64,000 bases of DNA, from the NCBI RefSeq assembly GCF_038561965.1, contig NZ_CP139348.1:2480001-2544000 (forward strand), in the 5' to 3' direction. The notes under the pieces were generated by a model. It had not been told where the DNA came from. It searched no databases and saw only the letters and a list, made by a program, of their open reading frames with translations. Made by a program: the position numbers and the translations under genes. The stretch's first letter is position 1. Every line of letters starts with the position of its first letter. The stretch is from Stutzerimonas stutzeri (GTDB lineage Bacteria > Pseudomonadota > Gammaproteobacteria > Pseudomonadales > Pseudomonadaceae). Shown here piece after piece: positions 36,847-45,988 of the stretch.

Positions 36847-37645
36847 TACATATCAGCTGCTGGTTAATGCCATCTCGACGGAAATGCGCATGATGGAAAA
36901 GCCAGAAGCCATGCAGTTGGCCTCTGACATTACGGCAGTAATCAACAATAAACTGGCCAGGAAAAACGGTACGACTGATTGCGACTCGATGGTAGAACGT
37001 TTGATACCAGCGTCAGTTCGTAATCTCGCCACGCTCACCGCTGGATGGGATGCTTACCGGAGAACGCATGAGCAGTTTGGGGCAGCGTTACAGAGGGGAG
37101 ATCAAGCCCGAGTAATCTGCACCCTCCCTTCCTCTCTCCGTAATCTGCCTGGGACTAGGAAGCTCGGGATCGATACGGGTATATGGGCAGGAACCCTTAT
37201 GGCGGCGATCTATGAGTTGATTAATCAGGCAGAAAGAGAAGTCATCATTGTTGCGCCGTATTGGTCACCATCCGGTGTGGCCTCATTATTGCGACACATA
37301 TCTCGAAAAAGCATGGAAGGGGTAAATGTCATTGTTATGACGCAACCCAGAAGCGAGCTTAGGCATGATGAGCTGGAAGGGGTATTGATGCTTCGAGACG
37401 CCCTCCTTTTTAAAAAGGCAGAGGTACGAATTTTGTCTCCAAAAGAGGAGGAGTATCGAGCCCCCCTGCTCCATGCCAAAACGGTCGTAATGGATGGGTG
37501 TGAGGCGTATATCGGGAGTGCTAATTACTCTTCGTCCGGAATTGAACAAAGCTTCGAGTTGGGAATCAGACTAAAGGGTTCTTCAGTCATAGATTTAAGA
37601 GAGTGGGCAGGTGTTCTTATTAACAACTTTGAGGAGTGGGCATAG
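36833..37645 (+). CDS. drmC: DISARM phospholipase D-like protein DrmC
   Basis: A 270-residue phospholipase D superfamily protein. The HKD motif is LLHAKTVVMDG, then AYIGSANYSSSGIEQSFELG at about residues 211-243. It is a single HKD copy per chain, as in DrmC and other PLD-type nucleases that dimerise. An upstream segment EREVIIVAPYWSPSGVASLL is typical of the first half of the fold. In published DISARM work drmC was dispensable for protection and its substrate is unclear. It is the last gene of the operon and converges with jetD, with a 143-bp gap between them. Confidence 0.9.
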   Translation: MDRADTYQLLVNAISTEMRMMEKPEAMQLASDITAVINNKLARKNGTTDCDSMVERLIPASVRNLATLTAGWDAYRRTHEQFGAALQRGDQARVICTLPSSLRNLPGTRKLGIDTGIWAGTLMAAIYELINQAEREVIIVAPYWSPSGVASLLRHISRKSMEGVNVIVMTQPRSELRHDELEGVLMLRDALLFKKAEVRILSPKEEEYRAPLLHAKTVVMDGCEAYIGSANYSSSGIEQSFELGIRLKGSSVIDLREWAGVLINNFEEWA

Positions 37646-37788
37646 TCCCTCCGAAAGTGTCTGCCTGTCGACTAATTAATCTCGGCCTTCAATTTAGGAG
37701 AGACCGCTGCCGAGACTGAGTAGGAATGGTAATCCGAGGCTGGTTTTCTCCTTTTCAACATCACTCAACTTTTGTCGCGCTTTGAGGA

Positions 37789-38937
37789 TCAGCCATAGCA
37801 GCTGAGCGGCTTACCGGCCAACCGTACGATGTCATCTGCGCTGACGAACTCCTGATCAACAGCAAAGTGTTCGCAAAGGCAAAGCAATTCCTGAACGTCG
37901 CTCCGAGCTGTCTGAACGATCATCCGCCCCTGTCCATCCTTGCATACGGCTGAGACGTAAGGATGTCTGGAAGCGTCGTGCCGGATCGCTTCGATCATCG
38001 GTTCATAGAGGGCCGACAAAGTCATGTCCGGTACCTTGGAAGCAAGACGGCAGAATATCTGCATGCCAGCCACATCCAAGTCACCCCAAAACTGGATTCG
38101 CTGATGCCGCAAGATGTCGCGCAAGGTCGGCACTTCTCCGCCAGCGGAGCGGCTGAGGACACGCGCCTGCCCCGCCTCGACTGCCCCTGCAAGCTGATTG
38201 CCGTAGTCATTCGTCGAGGCACTCAGACCGAACCCGAAAGTGCAGACGAAAAGACAATCACGAGCCGCCACCGAGTCCACGGCTGCCTCGAAAGACACTG
38301 GGTTCTCTACAAGCACGACTGCAGTGGGTGCCTCCACATTTCCGCCTACCACCACATAGACCGGGCGAGGCAAGAATCGGGCGATCTCGATACCGAAACT
38401 GTATAGAGCCTTCCAATCGAGGCTGGATAGCAGCTTCGACGACCCCATTAGGTACATCGCACTGACGCTGAACACTTGCTCGCCAAAGTGCTGCGCTTGG
38501 TTTTCTCGCAGACGAATAAGCCCGTCCAGCAGCATCGCCATGTTTTTTGAGGAGAACCCCTCCATTGCGCTGCCGACTGCCTGTAGTGCGAGTTTGTCTC
38601 GTTCTGGGAGGGTTGAGTCAGCCAAGACGGCACGCCATGCCTCAACATGCGAAGGCACTTCCTGGTCAGGCCGCACTACGGTTAGGAAGCCACTGATCGG
38701 CTCTCCGTGTTGTCCGGCGGCGTAATCGATAAGTTGCTCGCCCCGAAGCTGGATGAGCGCCTTGCGCAACGCCACCGGATCGTTCAATACATCGGTTCGC
38801 AATTTGTCGAGAATGCCGCTGCACCGCAGCTTGCCGGTAGCGCTTCCCTTCGACTTCTTGCAAAGCCACGCGTAGACGCGCTCATGAAGCTCAGGCACGG
38901 GGGTAATCCTCACCAGCACTGCCTTCCCGGAATGCAC
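37789..38937 (-). CDS. jetD: Wadjet nuclease subunit JetD (Toprim)
   Basis: A 382-residue JetD/MksG homologue, the topoisomerase VI-like nuclease that cleaves plasmid DNA after the JetABC condensin has extruded it. The N-terminal part (about 1-180) is helical. The Toprim metal site is visible as the glutamate in VVLVENPVSF at about 208-217 and the acidic pair in FWGDLDVAGMQIF at about 283-295. The listed ATG overlaps jetC by 47 bases; GTG codons at 38919 and 38913 would reduce this and are plausible true starts. It is the last gene of the - strand jet operon. Length fits known JetD proteins (about 380-400). Confidence 0.88.
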   Translation of the reverse strand: MHSGKAVLVRITPVPELHERVYAWLCKKSKGSATGKLRCSGILDKLRTDVLNDPVALRKALIQLRGEQLIDYAAGQHGEPISGFLTVVRPDQEVPSHVEAWRAVLADSTLPERDKLALQAVGSAMEGFSSKNMAMLLDGLIRLRENQAQHFGEQVFSVSAMYLMGSSKLLSSLDWKALYSFGIEIARFLPRPVYVVVGGNVEAPTAVVLVENPVSFEAAVDSVAARDCLFVCTFGFGLSASTNDYGNQLAGAVEAGQARVLSRSAGGEVPTLRDILRHQRIQFWGDLDVAGMQIFCRLASKVPDMTLSALYEPMIEAIRHDASRHPYVSAVCKDGQGRMIVQTARSDVQELLCLCEHFAVDQEFVSADDIVRLAGKPLSCYG

Positions 38938-41900
38938 TCGTGTAGGTGATCATCCCGTTGTCGTCTTGCCACGGCTCGACGGTGACGAACCGACGCCGCA
39001 CACCTCCTTTGACGCCCACCTTCTTCTTACCGACCAGATGAATGGGGAAGATGTTCTGGTTGTTGACGTAGTGCGGATTGTGGATCAGGCCGATCAACTG
39101 GAAATTCTCATCGACATCCTTGAGTCCCTGGAAGGCGTGATCGATGTAGTCCTCGTTGCTGAGGTTCGAGAACAGGCCGTCGAAGAACATGATGCGCTGA
39201 GCGCTCTTGAGCGCCGCCTTCTGTTGCTTACGACTACCGTACATAAGCGCCGCTCGCGTTAGAGAATACTCGGCCTGTTTGATGAGCCACATCATCATCA
39301 ATGCCGTGCGCTGGCCGGTAGAAAGCCCGCCACCCTCGCCGCTGAGAGGCGATTTCATGCCATCCCAAATGGCAGCATGCGTAAAATGGACGCGTTCCTT
39401 GGAGAAGATGTTCGCGTATATCTGCTTGTGAATCTCTGCTTTGTACGACTTGTTGCGGCGCTCGATATCCTTGTTGAGCGCAACCGGGTTACGGTCACGG
39501 GCAGCTTGCTCCCGATCCTGAATTTCGATGATAAGGGATTCTATGATGCGACGGATCGTCTCCTCGTCCGCAACCTCTGCTTCGACAAAAAAACGAGCGT
39601 TCGGCGTGCGCGCCATCACGTCGCTAAGGATCCTGAGATTCATTTCCGCCTGCCGTGCGAACCGGACAAGGCTGTCGACAGTCGCCGCCTTATTGGTTTC
39701 CATCGTCTCTCGCATTTTCGTCAACTTATCGACATATTCATCAATGGTCGCTCGAATCTTTTCACGGATATGGTGAATCGCACCCAACTGTGCGAGCGTC
39801 GTCGCTTCGGCGATTCTCTCAATCTCGGGGAGTTGCAATCCCTTGATGTGGCCAGTACGGGCTTGTTCGCAGAAGCGTTCGCGTTCATCGACGAAGGCGT
39901 TTTGCGCCGCCGCCCGTGCTTGGCGGCGCTGGTTGAGTAGCCGAGTGTCGATTTCCAGTGCCTTGATCGCTTCCCGCAGGTTGGCGATGGCAGCCTTTGT
40001 CTCCACCGAAGTCGACGGCAGCTTCCCAATGCACCCATTCCGCAACACCTCGGCGTCGGCGAGGATGTCTGGATGCGCCTTCGCCTCCATGGCGATACGT
40101 GCACGAACGTCATCCGAGAACGTTACGATCTTTCCGTACTGCTCGCGGATTTCTACGATGGCGTCGTGGAGGTCGTAGAGGAATGGCTCCAAGGCAGACA
40201 GGCGGCCGTTGAGATCGTTTATGGACCGTTCCGCAGTGTTACGCTGCTCCGTGAAGGTGTCCCGCTTCCCTTTGGCTTCTGCGATCCGGTCAGCCAGTGC
40301 TAAGCCTTCGGCCTTCGATGCCTCGATGTAGCGATGGGCACGCTCGAAGTCGATGTCCTGAAGCCGGGCAATAGAAGTACTCACGGCGCCTTGCAAGGTC
40401 TTGAGTTGTTCCTCGGCTTCGCTCATGAAATGTGCGGATCCGTCTTCCTCAAACGCTATCGACGTTTCGAGATCGCGCTTGTCGAGGTGGAACGTCTGAT
40501 CAAGGCTATTTAGGGCCGCCGCTGCAGAGCGTTGATTTTCCGCCAGCTTGCCCTCGATCTCGCTCCGCAATACTTCCAGTTGCTTGAAGAGGTCAGTGGT
40601 CATGGACTCAAGCTGTTCAACATCTGCTTTTGCTCGTGCCAGGGCGCCCTCTCCGCCAGACCGGAAGAAGTCCTTGGCGGCGATTAGTGCACGCGAGGCG
40701 TCCTCCTCGACCAGCCGCTGTAGCCGCCGAATATCGCGTTTGAGACGGGCCACCTCCCCCTCTTCGTGGGGGATAGTTTGATCAACCAATTTTTGCCACC
40801 GCGTCTCGCCACCGAGCGCTTGGTACTCCTTCGCAGCCGCAATAGTGTCCATGGCGTCTACCTTCCGCTGCTGTTGCGGCAACTGCTTGGAAAGCTCACC
40901 AAGGTTCTGCTTTGCCTCTGCATATTTCGTATCCGAGGCCTTCCGAACGGCATCGCGCGCCCTGAGTATCATCGCTACCGCTTCGGATGCCGGATCGATA
41001 CTGGCAAGCCGCGCAGTAGCCTCCGCATCACGCGACTCAAGGCTCTTCTCCTCCGACACGAGCCGCTCCTTTTCCTCGACTATAAGGGCCGGATTCAGGA
41101 GGATCTTGACCTGCCGTGTCGAGCGACCAGCAAGGAAGGTGTGAGTGACTTCTCCCGTCACCTCGTAGCTGCCGGCTTCGACGAATTGACGCAGCGGCCC
41201 GGCCAGAAAGACCGGAACAGTTAGTTTCGCCTTCTCCAGAACCTCGGTGGCTTTGTCCGCATCTTCTGCGGACTGCACGACCGGTGCGGAGAGCGCGGCG
41301 GAGAATAGTGATAGGACTGCCTCCCGGCGACTTTCAGGCGCCGCCATCGCCAAGGTGTGCAGTCGCGTGAAGGAAACTCCCGCGTTCGCCAGCGCGTCCA
41401 GTGCAGCCGAGTAGACTCGCCCATCAGCGACCGCATAGGCATCAAGCTCTTTCCGTTCCGCACCAATCTCTTCGAGGCGTCTCTTGATCGCGACGCGCTC
41501 TCCAAGCAGTTCGCCACGCAGACGTTCAATGGCTTCGAGGCGCTGTTCAGGAGTCTCCTCGCCGTGGGCCTCGCGGAACTGCAACAACGCCTTAACGTAA
41601 GGCAGGTGCTCGGACAGAATTGTCTCTTCCGTCGCGATCTTGCCCTTCAGGTTGATCAAGTCTTGGATCGGATTGAGTGTATTCGGGGCTGCTTCGCCGA
41701 AGACCTCATGGAAAACCTTCACCTTGGGCTGCAGGTTATCCAGCTTGTCACGCGTCTCGACAGCTGCGCGCAGTCGCTCGGTCACACTTTGAAGCTGTCC
41801 GTTCGTTGTTTCGAGGTTGCCCTGAGGGTTCTGCTGAAGGGGATCGACATCGCCGAACAGTTCGCGAAAAACAGGAAGCGCTGACGCCAGCTCGCTTAAG

Positions 41901-43843
41901 CGCTGATGCGCGGCGACTGCGGTATTGAGTTGGTCTGCCGCTGCTTTGTGCCGAGGACGAAGTTCATCTCGCCGCCGGCAAGCTTGATCCATTGCATCCT
42001 TTGCCGCCTCGCCAGCCGCAACCGCTTCGGTATGCCGGTCGACAATCATCGACAGCGCCTCCGACAACGGGCAATCCTGGTACTTGGTAGTTACCGCTTG
42101 CCAAATCTCGTGTTTGCCTGTCAGTGACGCCACGCGGTCATTGTGGTCGGAGAGCGCCTGACGGTCCCAAGTAAGCTGCTTGGATCCCCATTCCTTGGCC
42201 GCCCTCGGTTGGTTCTTGTGCTCAGCCGGGAATAGGTCTGCCCGCGCGGCGAACGTCTCATACGCCACTTGGTTCTCTTCAGCCTCACGGGACTCTGCAA
42301 TGAGGTTCTCGTACTCGGCTGACCATTGTTTGACGCCCGCATCAGCAGTCTTGTGGGAGCTGGACGCCTTTTCAAGTTGGGCAGAGAGCTCGCGCTGAGT
42401 TCTGCGGTACGGGTTCGTATCGATGATGTCGATCGCGATCCCGAAGGCGCGAGTCAGGAGATCAGCAAGGTTGCCGGGGTCACCTGCCGGCAGCAAAGCT
42501 TTGGCACCCGTAAGCGTATAGCCATTGACGGCGTACTTCCGATGCTGCCCGCGCCTGGATTCTTTAAGGTCGCCTTTATTTTCAACAAGATAGGCCCCTT
42601 CATCTCCATACTGGGCATCTGGCGCCGCAACAACCATGCCCTTAAAGTCGTTCGTGAAGTCAACGACTTGTGCTCCGCAAACTACCGGGCTCACGCGGAC
42701 AGCCATCGCTCGTTCGTTAACCCGCTTGGTTTCGATTCCCAAGAGTTTTGCTACTCCGTGGTCAGCGATCAACACGCCGGCTGTCTTGTCGATCACAAGG
42801 CTGGCAATCACCGCGCTGAGCTTGCTGTCCTTTCTCCATGGCGCGTCACGAGGGATTGTCGGCATACCTGGTATGGGATCACGTACTGAGAGCACATGCA
42901 CCACCGCTGCGTCCCGGATCACCTCAGACAATTCATCCTCGTAAGACGCGTTGGCTTCGAGAACATCCCGTGCTTTGGCTTCGACCGGCTCGAACTTGTC
43001 GAGCGCTGCTTCCGCGTCGTTCAGCTCATGCTGACGCAGGTTGATGTGGACCAGGGCGTCAGCGGTCGGCTTCAAGGTCTTGTAGAGCGTGTCTTCGAAG
43101 TGCTCCTCGTCTTCATCGCCCTCAGTGCCCATCGATTGGCGGAGAAGCTCTGGGGCGACAAACTGACGAAAGAACGCGGCGTCGTAGGATTCACCGCTTT
43201 CAGGTTCCACCTTGTTGATCATCGCGGAGTAGTCGCCAGCCCCCTCCAACTGAAACTCCACGTTCTTCTTGACGACTTCGATGTTGGTGAACTGACGTAT
43301 CTCTTCCAGCCAGTCCTTCTGGTTCCGCCATTTGTCCCATCGCGCCCCCTGTATGCGCTCGACGGAACGCCTGAAGGTCTCGTTGTCGATGAGTCGAAGT
43401 TTGTCAGGCTCCTGAACGAAACAAGGAGCGTCAGAAAGCAGCCCTAGATAATGATAGAAATATGGATCCTTGCCACGGCTCCAGGCGAGACCGATCACGT
43501 AGGTCACCCCCGGAATCTCACTAGGATCGACAGTGATCAAGTCGCGCTGAAGAATATCTTCGTCGTGCGGTTTCTCGACGAACTCCATGCGGATATGGGT
43601 CCAACCGTGCTCCGCCGGTGCAATGCGATCCGCGACTTTGGCCTTGAGCCGAGCATCCCGGCTCAGAAGGAATAGCGAGGACTCAGTAAGACTGGTCTTT
43701 CCGCCGCCGTTGTCGATTTGTAAGGCAGACGACCGACCAAAGAGACGGAAGGTCTCACCTCGATAGAGCGGCACCCATTCACGCCCTTCGGTGTAGCCGT
43801 CGCTTAGAAAGTTGGCTACCTGAATGCTAGTGATTGTTGCCAT
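38891..43843 (-). CDS. jetC: Wadjet SMC-like ATPase JetC
   Basis: A 1650-residue SMC-type ATPase, the motor of the Wadjet condensin that recognises and extrudes small circular plasmids. The N-terminal head has Walker A in QIDNGGGKTSLTES (GGGKT at 46-50). Two long coiled coils (roughly 290-880 and 960-1400) flank a central hinge-like region. The C-terminal head has the ABC signature GGGLSTGQRT at about 1500 and a Walker B strand RIMFFDGLFSNLSNED at about 1550. In that strand the residue after Asp is Gly, where most SMC ATPases have the catalytic Glu. It is longer than MukB (about 1490). It overlaps jetB by 17 bases. Confidence 0.9.
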   Translation of the reverse strand: MATITSIQVANFLSDGYTEGREWVPLYRGETFRLFGRSSALQIDNGGGKTSLTESSLFLLSRDARLKAKVADRIAPAEHGWTHIRMEFVEKPHDEDILQRDLITVDPSEIPGVTYVIGLAWSRGKDPYFYHYLGLLSDAPCFVQEPDKLRLIDNETFRRSVERIQGARWDKWRNQKDWLEEIRQFTNIEVVKKNVEFQLEGAGDYSAMINKVEPESGESYDAAFFRQFVAPELLRQSMGTEGDEDEEHFEDTLYKTLKPTADALVHINLRQHELNDAEAALDKFEPVEAKARDVLEANASYEDELSEVIRDAAVVHVLSVRDPIPGMPTIPRDAPWRKDSKLSAVIASLVIDKTAGVLIADHGVAKLLGIETKRVNERAMAVRVSPVVCGAQVVDFTNDFKGMVVAAPDAQYGDEGAYLVENKGDLKESRRGQHRKYAVNGYTLTGAKALLPAGDPGNLADLLTRAFGIAIDIIDTNPYRRTQRELSAQLEKASSSHKTADAGVKQWSAEYENLIAESREAEENQVAYETFAARADLFPAEHKNQPRAAKEWGSKQLTWDRQALSDHNDRVASLTGKHEIWQAVTTKYQDCPLSEALSMIVDRHTEAVAAGEAAKDAMDQACRRRDELRPRHKAAADQLNTAVAAHQRLSELASALPVFRELFGDVDPLQQNPQGNLETTNGQLQSVTERLRAAVETRDKLDNLQPKVKVFHEVFGEAAPNTLNPIQDLINLKGKIATEETILSEHLPYVKALLQFREAHGEETPEQRLEAIERLRGELLGERVAIKRRLEEIGAERKELDAYAVADGRVYSAALDALANAGVSFTRLHTLAMAAPESRREAVLSLFSAALSAPVVQSAEDADKATEVLEKAKLTVPVFLAGPLRQFVEAGSYEVTGEVTHTFLAGRSTRQVKILLNPALIVEEKERLVSEEKSLESRDAEATARLASIDPASEAVAMILRARDAVRKASDTKYAEAKQNLGELSKQLPQQQRKVDAMDTIAAAKEYQALGGETRWQKLVDQTIPHEEGEVARLKRDIRRLQRLVEEDASRALIAAKDFFRSGGEGALARAKADVEQLESMTTDLFKQLEVLRSEIEGKLAENQRSAAAALNSLDQTFHLDKRDLETSIAFEEDGSAHFMSEAEEQLKTLQGAVSTSIARLQDIDFERAHRYIEASKAEGLALADRIAEAKGKRDTFTEQRNTAERSINDLNGRLSALEPFLYDLHDAIVEIREQYGKIVTFSDDVRARIAMEAKAHPDILADAEVLRNGCIGKLPSTSVETKAAIANLREAIKALEIDTRLLNQRRQARAAAQNAFVDERERFCEQARTGHIKGLQLPEIERIAEATTLAQLGAIHHIREKIRATIDEYVDKLTKMRETMETNKAATVDSLVRFARQAEMNLRILSDVMARTPNARFFVEAEVADEETIRRIIESLIIEIQDREQAARDRNPVALNKDIERRNKSYKAEIHKQIYANIFSKERVHFTHAAIWDGMKSPLSGEGGGLSTGQRTALMMMWLIKQAEYSLTRAALMYGSRKQQKAALKSAQRIMFFDGLFSNLSNEDYIDHAFQGLKDVDENFQLIGLIHNPHYVNNQNIFPIHLVGKKKVGVKGGVRRRFVTVEPWQDDNGMITYTSAFREGSAGEDYPRA

Positions 43844-44618
43844 GAGCGACCTCCTCGACTTCCTCGATCAGCACAGTGGACGCCGCGTCAAACGGCAACA
43901 ACGCCGGCAGCAACGGGACAAGCTGCCGGTCATAGTTCATCTTCATCTCGAATGCGAAGAGGAGCGACTGGCGGTAGACATCCTCTTCAAGGCGCTCCAG
44001 CAAGCTGGCGTCCTGCATGATCTCGATAAAGGCCGAACACAGTTGCGTGATCGTGCCCTCCTTCGTGGACGTAAGGGCGTCATAGATGGCCGTCGTCTTC
44101 AAGGACGCCGGATCCATCTTGAGAACCGAGTCGTTGATGTAGTTCTTCACCGCATCGGTGAAAACGAGGCGATTGAAGGCCGTGTCAACCCAATCCTGCA
44201 TCGCTCCGGGACTACGGTTCTTCTTCGTGTAGAGGAGGTCGAGAAGGATGAACCAGAGTTGCGTGAACCAGATCTTGATCTCGGTGTCCGAGACCTTGTA
44301 GCGCCCGAGTTGTTTCATACGCGAAACCAATCGCTCGGTGCCGAAGAAAGGTGGATTCGTATCCGGCTTGCGCGCAAGCACGAAGGTCATTGCGCCGGCA
44401 GGTATACCAGCCACGTCGAACTCACGGAATGACTGGAGCACAAGGCCCTGTCCGTCGAGAATCTCTTCAAGCAGGGCTCGCATCTGAGGATCGGCATCCC
44501 GCAAGATCGTGGCGACCTCGCGCTCCTCGCGTGAGATGTTCCGTCGTGCCGCCTTCGTCTCAGCAATGCGGTGCTTGAGCAGGAAGGCTTGGACGCGGCC
44601 AAGTTCCGAGTTATTCAC
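43827..44618 (-). CDS. jetB: Wadjet MukE/KITE-like subunit JetB
   Basis: A 263-residue JetB, the MukE-like KITE subunit that bridges kleisin JetA and the JetC heads. Helical segments include LGRVQAFLLKHRIAETKAAR at the start and a C-terminal winged-helix-like part with YRQSLLFAFEMKMNYD. Sequence similarity within this family is weak, so the call rests mainly on size and on its place between jetA and jetC. It overlaps jetA by 4 bases (ATGA) and jetC by 17 bases, pointing to strict translational coupling. Confidence 0.82.
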   Translation of the reverse strand: MNNSELGRVQAFLLKHRIAETKAARRNISREEREVATILRDADPQMRALLEEILDGQGLVLQSFREFDVAGIPAGAMTFVLARKPDTNPPFFGTERLVSRMKQLGRYKVSDTEIKIWFTQLWFILLDLLYTKKNRSPGAMQDWVDTAFNRLVFTDAVKNYINDSVLKMDPASLKTTAIYDALTSTKEGTITQLCSAFIEIMQDASLLERLEEDVYRQSLLFAFEMKMNYDRQLVPLLPALLPFDAASTVLIEEVEEVAHGNNH

Positions 44619-45979
44619 GCATTGCTCCTTATTGCCAATTCAAGGTCACAGAACAGGAAGTCGCCGCCATTGACCTGCTTGGTCACCAAAGTCGGCGACA
44701 CCCGGATTTCGAGCGGCTCTTTGATAGGAAGGGTATCCGGCGCCACGAACACGCCGACCAGATCGCCCACCGAGGGCTTCCCATCCAGAAGGAACCAGCC
44801 GCGATCAATGGCCTCTGAGAGGCGCAGCGGTGATTTCTTCAAGAATGTGGCGATCTCTTCTCCGTGTCGTGCGATGAACAGAACCTTGCCCAACTGGGAC
44901 ACCGACTCCACCGTCTCATCGGAGAACTCCATGGCTTTTGTCTCGGGCTGCCCCTGACGAATAGGAACCGCGTGCCAACCATCGAGAACCGAGTGAAATG
45001 GGGCCTCAAGCGTCGTCGCGCCCCATTGACGCATGAAGTGCGCTTCTTGCACTTCACTGAAGGGAGCCCGCACAAGTTCGCGCGCCACATCCAGGAATGA
45101 TGGCGGCGGCACTGCAATACGCTTGTTCTGGGCGGCGGCCTGTACCAATTCGGATACGCGCCGGTTGAAAATTATCAGGACTTGCCGTACCCGAAGGAGG
45201 TGGGCTCGCACGCTCTCGAAGGTGATGTCCGCGTCACTACGTTCCAGCCATTCGGAGAAGTCGTCGGCTGTCGATTTCTTGTCTACCTCTTCTTCCGCCT
45301 TACGGACGATATCGATCGTCTCGTTGATGACTCGGCAGTATTGGTCGAACCGGCCGACGTATTTTTCGGCTGTCTCCGTCTTCCCGACCTTTTCTAGCGC
45401 TGAGAGGATGTCGAGGATCTCGTTGCGAAGCTGGCTGACGATCTCATCAGCAAACGTACCGACTTTCTGGAAGTCGCGGAATTCGACAGCGTGAAGAAGG
45501 TTATAAGCATCACCTCGAATGTAGGTGGCGTCCCGAGCAGCATTCACTAAGACCGGAAGCATCCGTCCAGTCGGGGATAGGCGGTACTCGTCCGCGTAAT
45601 CGGTCTTGTCGACGATGGCGGTCTTCCGTTTCTCAGAGTGACGCGCCGCTTCAAGTGCCCCTGCCGCCCGCTCCAAGTAATAAAGCTCAGTCGGGCGACG
45701 TAGAACATTGAGAACGTAGGCCACATCACTGGTGGCGACGCCAGGTATTGACAGACTGAGGTGACGAAAAATCGCTGCGAACGGCATGTACTCTTGGTGG
45801 GCGGTTTCATCTTGAACTTTGAGGCATTGGATGACTAGCGCCGCAATATCAAGATAGACACCATCGGTTTTCCCTGGGCGCGACTCCCGCGTAAATGCTG
45901 GGGACTCGCCATATCCACGATCGGAGTCGTGGAGGTCGAGTAAACGCACTGTTGCAGAGAGTAAGGGGATGTAGTCCAC
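44615..45979 (-). CDS. jetA: Wadjet kleisin-like subunit JetA
   Basis: A 454-residue JetA (MksF-like kleisin), the subunit that closes the JetC ring. It has an N-terminal helical/winged-helix region (DIAALVIQCLKVQDETAHQE), a central coiled-coil neck (about 180-260, VSQLRNEILDILSALEKVGK), and a C-terminal globular part ending in a strand-rich segment (EIRVSPTLVTKQVNGGDFLF). The start is GTG (45977-45979), 9 bases after the stop of the WYL regulator. The 4-base overlap with jetB continues the operon. The call is supported by the complete jetABCD set. Confidence 0.84.
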   Translation of the reverse strand: MDYIPLLSATVRLLDLHDSDRGYGESPAFTRESRPGKTDGVYLDIAALVIQCLKVQDETAHQEYMPFAAIFRHLSLSIPGVATSDVAYVLNVLRRPTELYYLERAAGALEAARHSEKRKTAIVDKTDYADEYRLSPTGRMLPVLVNAARDATYIRGDAYNLLHAVEFRDFQKVGTFADEIVSQLRNEILDILSALEKVGKTETAEKYVGRFDQYCRVINETIDIVRKAEEEVDKKSTADDFSEWLERSDADITFESVRAHLLRVRQVLIIFNRRVSELVQAAAQNKRIAVPPPSFLDVARELVRAPFSEVQEAHFMRQWGATTLEAPFHSVLDGWHAVPIRQGQPETKAMEFSDETVESVSQLGKVLFIARHGEEIATFLKKSPLRLSEAIDRGWFLLDGKPSVGDLVGVFVAPDTLPIKEPLEIRVSPTLVTKQVNGGDFLFCDLELAIRSNA

Positions 45980-45988
45980 GTCAGCTTC

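Noticed and set aside
36833..37645. Stand-alone phospholipase D toxin or effector
   Set aside because: It overlaps drmB by 14 bases and has the size and single HKD motif of DrmC.
22007..37645. BREX or Dnd/Ssp system
   Set aside because: No PglZ, BrxC, DndA-E or SspB-like proteins were recognised, whereas DrmA, DrmB and DrmC signatures are clear.
38891..45979. Chromosomal MukBEF or MksBEF condensin
   Set aside because: A Toprim JetD follows the SMC gene, a WYL regulator leads the operon and it lies inside a mobile element, so Wadjet is the better reading.
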